From contig JAKEKT010000006.1 in NCBI GenBank assembly GCA_021495925.1, positions 558,001 through 622,000 on the forward strand: a DNA stretch of 64,000 nucleotides. The letters are read 5' to 3'. Source of the stretch: Diplodia intermedia (Eukaryota; Ascomycota; Dothideomycetes; Botryosphaeriales; Botryosphaeriaceae). This document shows positions 43,764-53,854 of this stretch, one piece after another. Position 1 is the first letter of the stretch. Every line of letters starts with the position of its first letter. The position numbers and the translations under genes are program-made. The notes under the pieces are model-generated. The model saw only the letters and a program-made list of their open reading frames with translations. It was not told where the DNA came from and searched no databases.

Positions 43764-43963
43764 TGGGGAAATGGTTGGTGACGTCGACAAATTGTTCCAG
43801 TGGCTTTAGGGAGTTTTGGTTGCTTTACGTACTTCAACAATGAAGATTGCACATGACCCATTTGAGCACTGAAAACGCGAAGACTAAGCTTGATACCACG
43901 GCTGCTGATGCTCATCTATTGCCCAGTCAGGAAAAGCGTCCGAGGGCCATAGTCGCACCATTT

Positions 43964-45531
43964 CTAAAACCCGCCCGTCGCCCTTTGATCCGCGCTAACT
44001 TCGTCGCCGTTGTAGCGGGGCAGCAGTAGCTTTCTTGTCCCTTTCACGTAGTCCTTGAGCTTCAGTGCTTCCCGTACCGGCGGCCGTGCAACCAGAAAAA
44101 CCACCAACGTCATGGGAATGGCGACTGCGAAGAACTGCCAGAAGCCGGGGGCTCCCGGAGCCGTTTCGCTATTCATGCTGAACAGGCCGGCCGTGAAAGT
44201 GAGAGGAACAAAGACCAGTGCCAGGTATGTCAAGCGCTTTACGTTGGTGGTCTCCACGAACGACCGGCGGCTGTCTGCGATTTGCACCATTGAGGTGACG
44301 ACTGGAAGCATTCGCTCCAACCTCAATCCGAAATCGTCGATGTCGGCCGCCAGTTGGTCAAAGTCTTGTGCAAGAAGCTCGAGGTGATGCGAAAAGGGGT
44401 CGGAACTCAGCAGTCTCGAACGGACGAAGCGGCTCACAAACCACAGTTTCTGCTGAGATGACATGCTCCGACGACGCCAGCTCTGGAGGGCTTGTAGGTC
44501 GGCGTTGAGTCTGTCTTGCCGTGGAAACAAGGCCGGGGAGTCCTCGACAGTGTATTCGTACTGCTTAATGCTGTGGTGCATGACTGTCAGGTAGCTGCTC
44601 CACTCGGCTGCAACTATCCGCAAAGGGAAGTATGCATGATGGAGCAGTGAGGGTGACTTTTGGTTGAAGCAAGGAGGTTGCTGTCTCTTCCAGTAGTAGA
44701 TTAGATCGTCAAACAGTCCTGACCTCAAGGGTGCATGGCAACACGGTCCGTCGGATTCGGAAAAAGGAGGCTCCAGAAAGTCTTCATATCCTCCCAGAAA
44801 GTGGCTTGAATTCAAATTGATTTGGCGCAGCTCTTTTCTGCCGTTTCGCTCAGGGTAAAACACGTTTGTGATCGGTGGATCCACCAGAATAATACCTTGC
44901 GGATGTGTAAGTGCAAAGCTTCGTAGGAATAGGAGGTCCACGTACAGATCCAAATGTCATTTGACAAGGTAGTCTGGAGGACAGAGCAGCTGTGTTGCGC
45001 CAGACCGATACGAACACCTTTGGTTTTGGGCATAACCATGACTTTGCGGTCGATGTTTGATGCTCGGAGGAGTTTCGTTTCTGGAATGTCCGCGTTTTGA
45101 AAAACAATGGTCCGGTGGTAATATGTATTGAACCATGTCTTCGAGCTGATCCGCGTGGGAAGCATGACCATCTCCGGGGTCTGAAAAGCTATATTCGGCC
45201 CGGTGCTGTAGATATGGGAGGCAAAGAACATAGGATCGACGCGAAAGGCATCACCAAGCGTTTCAATCTGTTGTCTTCCAATGTCTTCGATGATGAGTGT
45301 TCGGCCAAGAATCGAGTGCCCGCCTGGGTCATATGATGGTCGCAGGACGGCTTGCAGATCATTCGCATTGATCTGGAGTATGGCCGGACCTGTATTTCTG
45401 GAGACGAAGTCCAGACATGCAACACGACAAGCGCCTCGCTCCTGCTGCTGTGATTCAAGTAATGTGTGTAGATTGTGAATGCTTGGGTTTCTTTTGCTTT
45501 GCGTGGCAACAAATTTCCGGTAGAGTGTCAT
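43964..45531 (-). CDS. CorA-like two-TM membrane protein
   Basis: Exons 45531-44946 and 44895-43964, intron 44945-44896 (50 nt, GTACGT...CCGCAAG), 505 residues. The intron joins TLSNDIWI to CIILVDPPITNVF. The N-terminal 400 residues are a soluble region typical of fungal CorA-like proteins (for example GRQQIETLGDAFRVDPMFFA). A long helix (DQLAADIDDFGLRLERML) leads into two C-terminal membrane segments: LTYLALVFVPLTFTAGLF and FWQFFAVAIPMTLVVFLVA. The signature that reads GMN in Mg transporters is SMN here (GLFSMNSE), so magnesium transport is doubtful. Fungal genomes carry many such proteins, often next to HET or NLR genes, with no assigned function. Confidence 0.85.
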
Positions 45532-46580
45532 CGTGGTGGCATCGAAAGCCTCGGCAACGAGGGAGCCACGCGGGGCTGAGCTCCGTTTTCAAGCCGAGTT
45601 CTTTTGCAGAAGCGGGAAACATTTCGCAAATACCTACGCCCTGCTACAGTGTTGATGATTTGGACCAGCTGAGTGAAGGGTGGCTTAGCTCTCTCGGAAC
45701 ACGATTTCCACTCAGGAAGTCAGGCTGAAGGCACTAACTATGCTCTGATGATATGCAGATAAGCCATCGCAGATGCCTAAAGCATGGCGTTAGCATGAAG
45801 CCTTCCAGTGCGTTGGCCAACAATCGGGGTGACATGTCTGAGCAATAACCTGTGCGATGGAGATAAAATCTCCACAAAAAAACAACGAGTCGCAAGGAAG
45901 CGCCCACCTCTTGCGGCTGTTCGAGGCTGTATCGTATGATGACGCAGAGCCTTACTCCGCCCGATCGACCGCCTGCTCCTGGCGGCACCCCGCTTTCCCA
46001 AAGTGTCACAACCTGCAGTAAGCGACCATGACCCCCATGAATATGCCTATCGCTACCTGGTTGGCACTCCGTGAACAGCTCCGTCACTAAATATGTCTCG
46101 CGTCCACTTTCCAAGACCGCTTCGACTTCCTCGTCTTTCTCGCTATTCAGAGCGCTCTCGCTATTCGCATCAATAAACGCGCATCCGCCGAATCCACCAT
46201 TAATCTTCTCACGACAACGGCAGCCTTGCTGTTGCTCCCTTCGCTGCTTTATTCATGCTTTACGAGCAGTTCTGCACGAGGCTTCAGTTCAGCTCTCTGA
46301 ATCCGCCTTGCATGCGCGATTATTACGCGACATCGACCGGTGAGAGGAAAGTGTTGCAAATTCTGGCTTATCAGTTCCAGTCGAATGATGTGGCGGCTTA
46401 CGTGCGTTGTTGGCCAAGATTCCGTGAGACTCTTGACCATCTAATATATGTTGCTTTCTTTCGCTTGGCTTTCGTGCTTATTTCTCTAAGACCAACCACA
46501 GAAAACGTACAGGTCCTTTCAAACCTATTCGGTCTGGCTTGTTCTCTCCATTGATCTCCTGGGCTGGTCAAAGCCTCATC
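45532..46580. promoter_or_regulatory. Divergent promoter region between the CorA-like and NLR genes
   Basis: About 1.05 kb between divergent ATGs. Short frames only. An in-frame extension of the NLR frame upstream of 46581 begins at TTG and is not used as the start. Confidence 0.45.
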
Positions 46581-49500
46581 ATGTCGTTCGGGTGGTCGGC
46601 GGGCGACATCGCAAACGCCATCAAATTCATCCTTCATGTTGTTGAAGCTCTCAAAGAATCCGGCGGTGCAGCTGCGACATATCAACAAGATAGTCTCTAC
46701 CTTCGCTCGATTGCGAAAACTCTCGCTAAAGTCTCTGACTGCTCGCGAAATGGATCGATCTCCGGTGAATTCAAGGATAAAGCGCAGCTTATCACCGACC
46801 AAATAGGAAATATGGAGCATAACTTGCGGAAGTTTGAGGCATCCCTGACCAAGACGGGCATGAGGAGCTTCACCATGCGGCTTCGAAAAAGCTTCAAAAA
46901 AGTCGACTATGGGATCATCGTCTCAAAAGAAGTCCGCAAGCTACGAGCTCGAATATCAGAACAGCTTCAAGAACTTCAGCTGAATATGAACCTTGACGCT
47001 CTCACGATGATCTCAGGACTCGATTCCAACATATCCGGTCTCTCAACCGGCATCTCTGGCTTCTCAACAGACATCTCCGGTCTCTCAACCGACATCTCCG
47101 GTCTCTCAACCGGCATCTCCAGTCTCTCAACCAACATACTCAACGGAGTCGAAGACCAGCTCAAAACGCAGTCTGCTCAGACAACTTTGGTCCAACAACA
47201 AAATCTCCGTCGGGAGGTGCTGGCGTGGCTCAGGCCCGTCATGAGTTTTCAGACCAAATACAATGATTCGATTGGGGAAATTTTGCCGGGATCCTGCGAC
47301 TGGATCCTTGCGAGACAAGAGTACAATGACTGGCTTCGAGCTACCTCAAGTGGTGACAAGACACTTCTCTGGGTCACAGGCATCCCAGGAGCGGGGAAAA
47401 CTACGATAGCCACTCGCGTGATAGAAACTCTACGTCAACATCACCAAGTTGCGTATTTCTACTGCGAAGCAAGGACTGAAAGCTCACTACGTGCCAGCAA
47501 CATCATGAGCACGTTGGCTTGGCAGCTCTTGAAAGAAAATCCGCAGTGTCTCGACGAGGTCTCTGGAATTTACGATACCGGAGCCGAACCACATTTGGCG
47601 AGTATGCAAGCCACTTTGGAAACCCTGCTACGACAAATCCCCAAAGCACTTGTCGTTGTCGACGGGATTGACGAATGTCAGAGAAAAGAACGGGCCGATC
47701 TCTGCAAGAGCCTCATGTGCTTGTATCCGCTTGGCAATGTCATACTGTTTAGCCGGGACTTGGAAGACATCAAGGACGGCCTCACGACTGTCGATCAAGC
47801 CCGGCGGAGGCCATCCCGACTCGACATAAGGGAAGAGGATACACATTCTGACATCGAAAGTTTCATATCGCATGAGTTGGCCAAGCTCTCCGAAATCGAC
47901 GATGAAGGACGGACACAATTGGCGCAAGCGCTGCAGAGCAGAGCCCAGGGAATGTTTCTCTGGGTAGATCTGATGATCAAACATCTGAAGAATGGCTGGG
48001 TGGACTCCGATGACTACCTGGAGGTGATTGAAAGAATGCCGCAAGACCTTGACGAACTCTATGCTCGAATCCTGCAGAGCGTTTGCAGTGAATCAGCAAC
48101 GATGGAGATGGACCGGCTCAGATCAAAGGTGATTCTACAGTGGCTGGTTTGTGCACAGAGGCCGCTCACACTGCTAGAAATATCAGTCGCCTCTAAAGTG
48201 ACCACGGAAGAACCGAGGATACGTCGACCCATCTTGTTTGGCCCGAAACAGCTGAAAAGGCATATCCGTCGTCTCACCGGCCCAATCGTCCGCATCTCGG
48301 ACACGACGTCGATTGCGAGAGTCTCGCTTGTTCACGCGACTGCTAAGGATTTCCTTTTGCGATCCAACAGCTCTGATCGTCCGTTTGCAGAGCTGCTCGT
48401 CAATGCGAGGACCGCGAACACGTTCATCGCCAGAACCTGTCTGATATACCTGTGTTACGAGAACATTGAATTTCCTCCCTTTTCAGTCCATGTCCAGCCT
48501 GACGGGCATATTGGAGACACTTGGGAGAGCTTGGACTCCAAGTTTGAAAAGTACTGCGAGCAATATCCTCTGCTCCAGTACGCCGCGCTACACTGGTCGG
48601 ACCATTTCGAAACATCCGATGGAAACAAAGAACTGTGTCAGATCCTATCGCGTTTCTGCACCTCCGAGTCGAACACGATCAGGTGGCTCCAGATATACCT
48701 ACGGAAGCGCGGTGATCGCGGGTCGTTCCGAAGCAGCTCTGGCTTGAATGATCTACGACGCTTCGAATCCTGCCGCGCCCTTCTCATCGGAAATCCATCA
48801 TGGTACGAGAGCTGGCTTCGTCGATTGAAAGGTCCATCGCATGGCAGGTTTGAGCGCTGGCAGCGTTTCATGGCCTCGGGTAACGCAAACGACTTCCTTC
48901 CACCTCTCCATGTGGCAGCCTTCTTCGACTTCCATCACTTCCTGGATCGGCTGTTGCAGGATGGTGCAAATGCCAACGAACGATCCATAGAGCTTCAGAC
49001 TCCGCTGCACCTCGCAGCAAGAGGTGACTCGGTTGAGAGTGGCAAAATCCTCATCCGCCGTGGTGCCGACATCAATGCCACTGGTTGGGCAAGCAACACC
49101 CCTCTGAGTTGGGCTATTGACGTGGAATGCAATACCTCTTGGAGCAAATCCGGTCCGTTTGATATGGTCGACGTCTTGCTTGACGCCGGAGCCGATGCCA
49201 CTTTGACCCAGGATCGGCTGCCCCCTCTCCACCGAGCATGTGACACGAATATCCCGGATGATCCGTTTCTCCTCAATGTCGTCCGCTCTATCCTTCTGCA
49301 TGGAGCGGATAAGTTCATAGACGGGCACCAAGACTCGGACCCTCCCCTGGCAAACGCTGCAGCAAGTGGGGCGCAAGCGTTAGTCAAGCTTCTGCTGGAC
49401 TTTGGGGCCAATCCAGACGGTGGCACAACGGCCAACGGGCTGAGGAGACCATCCCGGTATCCTCTGTTGGCTGCTGCCAAAAGAACTGCGAACGTGGACG

Positions 49501-50492
49501 TCATATCGTTGCTACTGGATGCCGGAGCTGACGCCAACTGCCGTGGTCCGGATCGCCGCAATGCGCTGCATTACTGCGTGAAGAACTGTCGGAAACCTCT
49601 CGGCGCGGTGGGATTGCTGCTCAGCGCTGGCACCGATGTGAATGCACAGGCGACAGATGGGTCATTGCCACTTCACGACGCTGTAGCGGAGAACAACCTT
49701 GACATGGCGAAAGCGTTGATCAAACATGGCAGCTCCCTTGATGTGGAGGACGTCATTGGGCTCACTCCACTGACTCTGGCCATTGAGATTGGCTGCTTTG
49801 AAGCTGCAGACTTTCTGATTGAAGCAGGTGCCTCGGTCAACGGGCGGACCTGGCAGCTTCTGCCCACGGGAAATGGCCACTTCGAGGTGTCTCATCATGA
49901 TCGCGACACATATTGGCCACAAACCTTGCGTGACTGCTTCGAGGTATACTGGATCATCCGCTCCAAGCTCTCAACGACCAGTAGGGACGCATTCCCGCGC
50001 TCTGCTGTGGTCAACATTCTCGATACGGCTGGATACTGGCTGCGCTCAACCTATTCGAGGGCAGATTTGGAAGAGTACGATCAGGAAAGAGCAGCTTTGG
50101 GAATTCCGTATATCCTGAGTGACCCTCTCGAAGGGCGAGCGCGCCACCCCGTGCGCGAGGTCACAATAGTCACCAGAAGCCACGACCAGGGATGGTCTGA
50201 CTATCAGGAGCATCACGGCACATACTCTCAGTCCTACACCTGGTTCGAGATTGCCATTCAAAAACCCGGCGGCCGATGGGTTGAGGTGGAAGAGAGCGAA
50301 AAGAAGTTTGTTTACAACGTTCACGCCAGTGACCGCACAAGGCAACATTGTGTAGTATTCAGGGGGCGCGGCTGGATCGATCTATTGGAGCCTGGCGATA
50401 GAATTGGTGTTGTTCCTCAGGCCGTATACCTTGTGTGGGTCAACTTCGTTGAAAGCGTCAGCATCCACGTCATGACTTCTTTCATTGCTTAG
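46581..50492 (+). CDS. NLR-type STAND protein: N-terminal domain, NACHT, ankyrin repeats
   Basis: One exon of 1303 residues starting MSFGWSAGDIANAIKFILHV, the typical N-terminus of fungal STAND proteins. A helical linker with six heptad units (residues 144-185) comes next. The NACHT NTPase has Walker A LLWVTGIPGAGKTTIATRV (about 263-280) and Walker B KALVVVDGIDECQ (about 354-366). A winged-helix region follows (RPLTLLEISVAS). Ankyrin repeats run from about 770 to 1090 (PLHVAAFFDFHHFLDRLLQD, TPLHLAARGDSVESGKILIR, and more). The last 110 residues are a beta-rich module (DQGWSDYQEHHGTYSQSYTW, then WVNFVESVSIHV) found in other fungal proteins. NLRs of this type control non-self recognition and cell death. 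The frame is intact, so it is likely functional. Confidence 0.94.
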   Translation: MSFGWSAGDIANAIKFILHVVEALKESGGAAATYQQDSLYLRSIAKTLAKVSDCSRNGSISGEFKDKAQLITDQIGNMEHNLRKFEASLTKTGMRSFTMRLRKSFKKVDYGIIVSKEVRKLRARISEQLQELQLNMNLDALTMISGLDSNISGLSTGISGFSTDISGLSTDISGLSTGISSLSTNILNGVEDQLKTQSAQTTLVQQQNLRREVLAWLRPVMSFQTKYNDSIGEILPGSCDWILARQEYNDWLRATSSGDKTLLWVTGIPGAGKTTIATRVIETLRQHHQVAYFYCEARTESSLRASNIMSTLAWQLLKENPQCLDEVSGIYDTGAEPHLASMQATLETLLRQIPKALVVVDGIDECQRKERADLCKSLMCLYPLGNVILFSRDLEDIKDGLTTVDQARRRPSRLDIREEDTHSDIESFISHELAKLSEIDDEGRTQLAQALQSRAQGMFLWVDLMIKHLKNGWVDSDDYLEVIERMPQDLDELYARILQSVCSESATMEMDRLRSKVILQWLVCAQRPLTLLEISVASKVTTEEPRIRRPILFGPKQLKRHIRRLTGPIVRISDTTSIARVSLVHATAKDFLLRSNSSDRPFAELLVNARTANTFIARTCLIYLCYENIEFPPFSVHVQPDGHIGDTWESLDSKFEKYCEQYPLLQYAALHWSDHFETSDGNKELCQILSRFCTSESNTIRWLQIYLRKRGDRGSFRSSSGLNDLRRFESCRALLIGNPSWYESWLRRLKGPSHGRFERWQRFMASGNANDFLPPLHVAAFFDFHHFLDRLLQDGANANERSIELQTPLHLAARGDSVESGKILIRRGADINATGWASNTPLSWAIDVECNTSWSKSGPFDMVDVLLDAGADATLTQDRLPPLHRACDTNIPDDPFLLNVVRSILLHGADKFIDGHQDSDPPLANAAASGAQALVKLLLDFGANPDGGTTANGLRRPSRYPLLAAAKRTANVDVISLLLDAGADANCRGPDRRNALHYCVKNCRKPLGAVGLLLSAGTDVNAQATDGSLPLHDAVAENNLDMAKALIKHGSSLDVEDVIGLTPLTLAIEIGCFEAADFLIEAGASVNGRTWQLLPTGNGHFEVSHHDRDTYWPQTLRDCFEVYWIIRSKLSTTSRDAFPRSAVVNILDTAGYWLRSTYSRADLEEYDQERAALGIPYILSDPLEGRARHPVREVTIVTRSHDQGWSDYQEHHGTYSQSYTWFEIAIQKPGGRWVEVEESEKKFVYNVHASDRTRQHCVVFRGRGWIDLLEPGDRIGVVPQAVYLVWVNFVESVSIHVMTSFIA
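47010..47135 (+). repeat. Six in-frame 21-nt tandem repeats inside the NLR gene
   Basis: Six units of 21 nt encode ISGL(S/D)(T/S)(G/D/N)-type heptads. Units 2, 4 and 5 are nearly identical in DNA (ATCTCCGGTCTCTCAACCGG-like), which suggests recent expansion by slippage or unequal crossing over. Confidence 0.95.
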
Positions 50493-51224
50493 ATTGGCGG
50501 ACAGTCCGGTGTCCTTAGTAGGTAGCTTCTAACTACTGATGAAACATGTGATTTTCAGATGAAAGTGCTAAGTGGTGCGAACTGTTTTCCTGCGTTCTCA
50601 CAACCGACCAATAGCACCAGCAATCAGACGTCACGCGCGCCGTCATCGATAGGTGGAGGGAAGGATTGTGTCGGGAACAAACTTTCCACATCGTATGAGC
50701 CTCGAGATCGCTTTATGATGGACCAATTCTTGTAAACATTGCGCCTTTTCAGCTTTTACTATGCAATTCATCAATTGCCCAATCGGCTTCTTCCCTGTAA
50801 AGCCGATCTGCAGCCGGCTGTGCCATGTGGGCGCTTCAGCCGCATTAATAGATCTGCAATCCAGCGTGTCCAGGGGCTACTAGTGCAGTGATCTCCAAAA
50901 AGATTTTGTACAAAGAAAATTGCTGCGGAAAGGTACCTCTGTCCTTGCCGCTCTCCCGCCAGTAGCTTGTAGTCTACACGGCGGCATGTGCTAGCCGATC
51001 GCGGACTAGCCTCTTATCGATCCCGTTGTCCGCCTCTTGTCGCACGGCGATCCGGATGCTCTGGGCGTCAAGCGATTGCGGAGTCATCCCGAGCCAGCCC
51101 CATAGACGCCTTCCCTCAACCGCTGAGACCTCTCATCTGCTTTGCTCGTGTCTGCATCTCTTGCCCGAAGCCGGCGTGGATAGGAGTACAAGGAGCCAGG
51201 GGGAAGACGTCATCAGCCGAGGCC
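50493..51224. other. Intergenic region
   Basis: 3' side of the NLR gene and promoter of the sulfite exporter gene. No gene supported. The upstream frame joined to 51,225 does not begin at a convincing start. Confidence 0.45.
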
Positions 51225-52900
51225 ATGGGTGCGCAAGAACAGGACCCGGAGACCATCTCGCGGACGTCGAGCCGTCGCCGCGTGCCGCAGATCAACGACT
51301 TTAGCCTTCGCGGACAATCGCAGGGGAAACAGACCCAGGACCCACAGAAGGACGAGAAAGAGCAGCAGCCTCAGTATGGAGACAACAACCCAGCATGCGT
51401 TCCTCCGGCTTCGATGAGTATGCGCCCGCCTGCCGAACCCATCCGGACCATCTCCGTCTCTACTCCAAGCGGAGAATCGAAGAGAGTGGAGCAAAATGAG
51501 GACAAGGCCGCTCGACAGAACAAGTACGATGTTGGGTGGCGGAGAGTGGTGCGCAATTTCAGTCCTTCGTAAGTCTTCATCATTTAAGATACCCTCACAC
51601 ATATTCTTTCTTACTTTCAGATACTGATGATACATCAGCTGGTTCTCCGTAACCATGGGCACAGGCATCGTAGCCAACCTGCTGGAAGGCATGCCCTACA
51701 ACGCCGGCTGGCTCCACTGGCTCTCCATCATCTTCTTCGCCCTCAACACCATCCTCTTCACCCTCGCCTTCCTCACCTCCATCGTGCGGTACACGCTCTA
51801 CCCGGAGATTTGGGGCGTCATGATCCGCGACCCGATCAACTCCCTCTTCCTCGGCACCATCCCTATGGGCTTCGCCACGCTGATCGAGATGTGGGTTCTC
51901 GTCTGCGTGCCAGCCTGGGGACCGTGGGCAGCCACTTTCGCATGGGTGCTGTGGATGATCGACACGGTTGTCGCCGCGGCCGTGACGCTCTCGCTCTCGG
52001 TGCTGGTGTAAGTTTTCCCTCTTTCTCCAGTCGAAAGGTCGACAATGCTGATACACACGGCAGAATGATGCAAACGCACGAGCTCAAGTCCCTCGAGCGC
52101 TTCACCGCCGCGCAGCTGCTCCCCATCGCCGCCACCATCGTCGCGGCGGGCACGGGCGCGCGCGTGGCCGAGATACTTCCCGACCCGCAATGGGCGCTCG
52201 GCACGCTCATGACGAGCTACGTGCTGTGGGCCATGGGCACGCCGATGGCGTTTGTTGTCATCGCCATGTACTTCCAGCGGCTGGCGGTGCACAAGATGCC
52301 GCCGCGCGAGGTAATCGTGAGCTGCTTCCTGCCGCTGGGGCCGCTGGGTTTCGGCGGGTTCGGGTGAGTCCACTTCATCTTTTTGTCCCCCAACTCACTG
52401 CTCTCGCACGTCGCCCCGTTCCAAACGTTCGCCGACGCTGACACTCCCTCGCCAGCATCATGTACCTCGGCAAAGTCGCCCGCACCATCTTCCCGCTCAC
52501 GGACACGCTGGACCCCACCGCGGGCTCCGTCGCGTACGTGCTCGGCTTCTTCGTGGCGCTGATCATGTGGGGGTTCGGGCTGGTGTGGTTCTTCATCGCG
52601 CTGGTGTCCATGTGGCAGGCGCGGCCGTTCCCCTTCAACATGGGCTGGTGGGGCTTCACCTTCCCGCTCGGCGTCTTCGCCACCTCGACCATCCAGATCG
52701 GCGTCGAGATGCCGTCCGCCTTCTTCAAGGTGCTCGGCCAGATCTTCAGCGTCGCCGTGATTTTGCTTTGGTGTCTGGTTGCCGCGCGCACGGCGAAGGG
52801 GGCGTGGACGGGGAAATTGTTTTTTGCACCGTGTTTGAGGAACTTGAAGAAGGATGGGGAGGACGAGGGGAGTGGTGGGGAGGTGGGGAGGGCGGCGTGA
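51225..52900 (+). CDS. SSU1: SSU1-type sulfite exporter (TDT / SLAC1 family)
   Basis: Exons 51225-51568, 51639-52007, 52064-52363 and 52456-52900 give 485 residues; each junction leaves two bases that complete the codon with the next exon. The first about 110 residues are hydrophilic and Gln/Ser-rich. The family start is VRNFSPSWFSVTMGTGIVAN. About ten membrane helices follow, with LGTIPMGFATLIEMWVLV, MGTPMAFVVIAMYFQRL and MGWWGFTFPLGVFATSTIQI. Ssu1 of yeast pumps sulfite out of the cell; relatives carry malate or other anions. Sulfite export in fungi serves detoxification and, in keratin-degrading species, protein breakdown. The exact substrate is not decided by sequence. Confidence 0.9.
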
Positions 52901-53089
52901 TGGTTGAGTCTGTAGTGATATTTTTAGAAAAAGTTCCGTAGATTTCATGCGCGGCATAGCTACCCGACGCACGCCAAGTCTAGAACAAAGACCAGGCCGG
53001 GGTTATGCCTGCCTCGGCGAGATTGCTTATCTCACTAGTCAGACGCTTCGGGCCTAGTTAATTCAACCGGCCACGACTTTTTCTTTCTA

Positions 53090-53535
53090 ACGGCGAAGCG
53101 TCTAAGCTTATCTAGGCCTAGCTTTATAGAAGGCCGTAATATTTTTTATCTATTTACGAGAAACACTTCGCTATAACTTTACTATTCTTAGATAGAATTT
53201 CTTTAGATATATCTATAGCGATTTTTAAGAATCTACTCTACGTAAAAATTAGTTTTTAATCTTAAAAATTCGATTATTTTCTATAGAAGTATAGTCTTAA
53301 AAATTTTAAATTTTCTTAACTTTTCGTAACGTATCTTTTTTCTATCTAGTAGCTCTTATTTCTAGCGATTTATTTTTTAAAAAAAGTATATAGACTATTT
53401 CTTATAGCTCTAAGAAAGCGTTCGAAGTAATAAAATATATATAAATACGTAGAGAAGTAAGAAAGATATAAGATATTAGAGCGTTACGGCCTTCTACTAA
53501 GCCGGGTCTAAAAGCGCCTAGACTCTCCTTCGGAG
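53090..53535. mobile_element. RIP-mutated element with degenerate inverted ends
   Basis: From about 53,100 to 53,520 the base composition falls abruptly to strongly AT-rich. CpA and TpG are almost absent while CpG remains and TpA is abundant, the pattern expected from repeat-induced point mutation. The ends are imperfect inverted repeats: TAGAAGGCCGTAA at about 53,126-53,138 and its complement TTACGGCCTTCTA at about 53,484-53,496, with weaker matching beyond (CGAAG...CTAGG). No ORF survives. It fits a short DNA transposon or MITE-like copy of about 0.45 kb. Confidence 0.65.
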
Positions 53536-53854
53536 TTTGCGAATAAGTGGGTACGTGCCAGCTTATCACGTGCCACCAACTCCCAAAGGAGGTCTGGCTA
53601 GCGAGATAAGAGATTGCCTGAGCTCCAGCCCAGAGAACCCCAGTCACTCGTCATCCGGCGCGCGCCAACCCAAGCCCCCGGGGGGCCTTCATCCTCAGCT
53701 CGATCCGCAACCGTACTCCCACCCCTACAACCCTCTCTCCAACGCCACCCGCCCTCGAGACCGCGACCGCTCCTCCCTCCACCACTCCGCCGACCGCATC
53801 CGCACGGCCGATCTACAGCACAACGCGACACACCCCACGCACACTCCAGCAACC

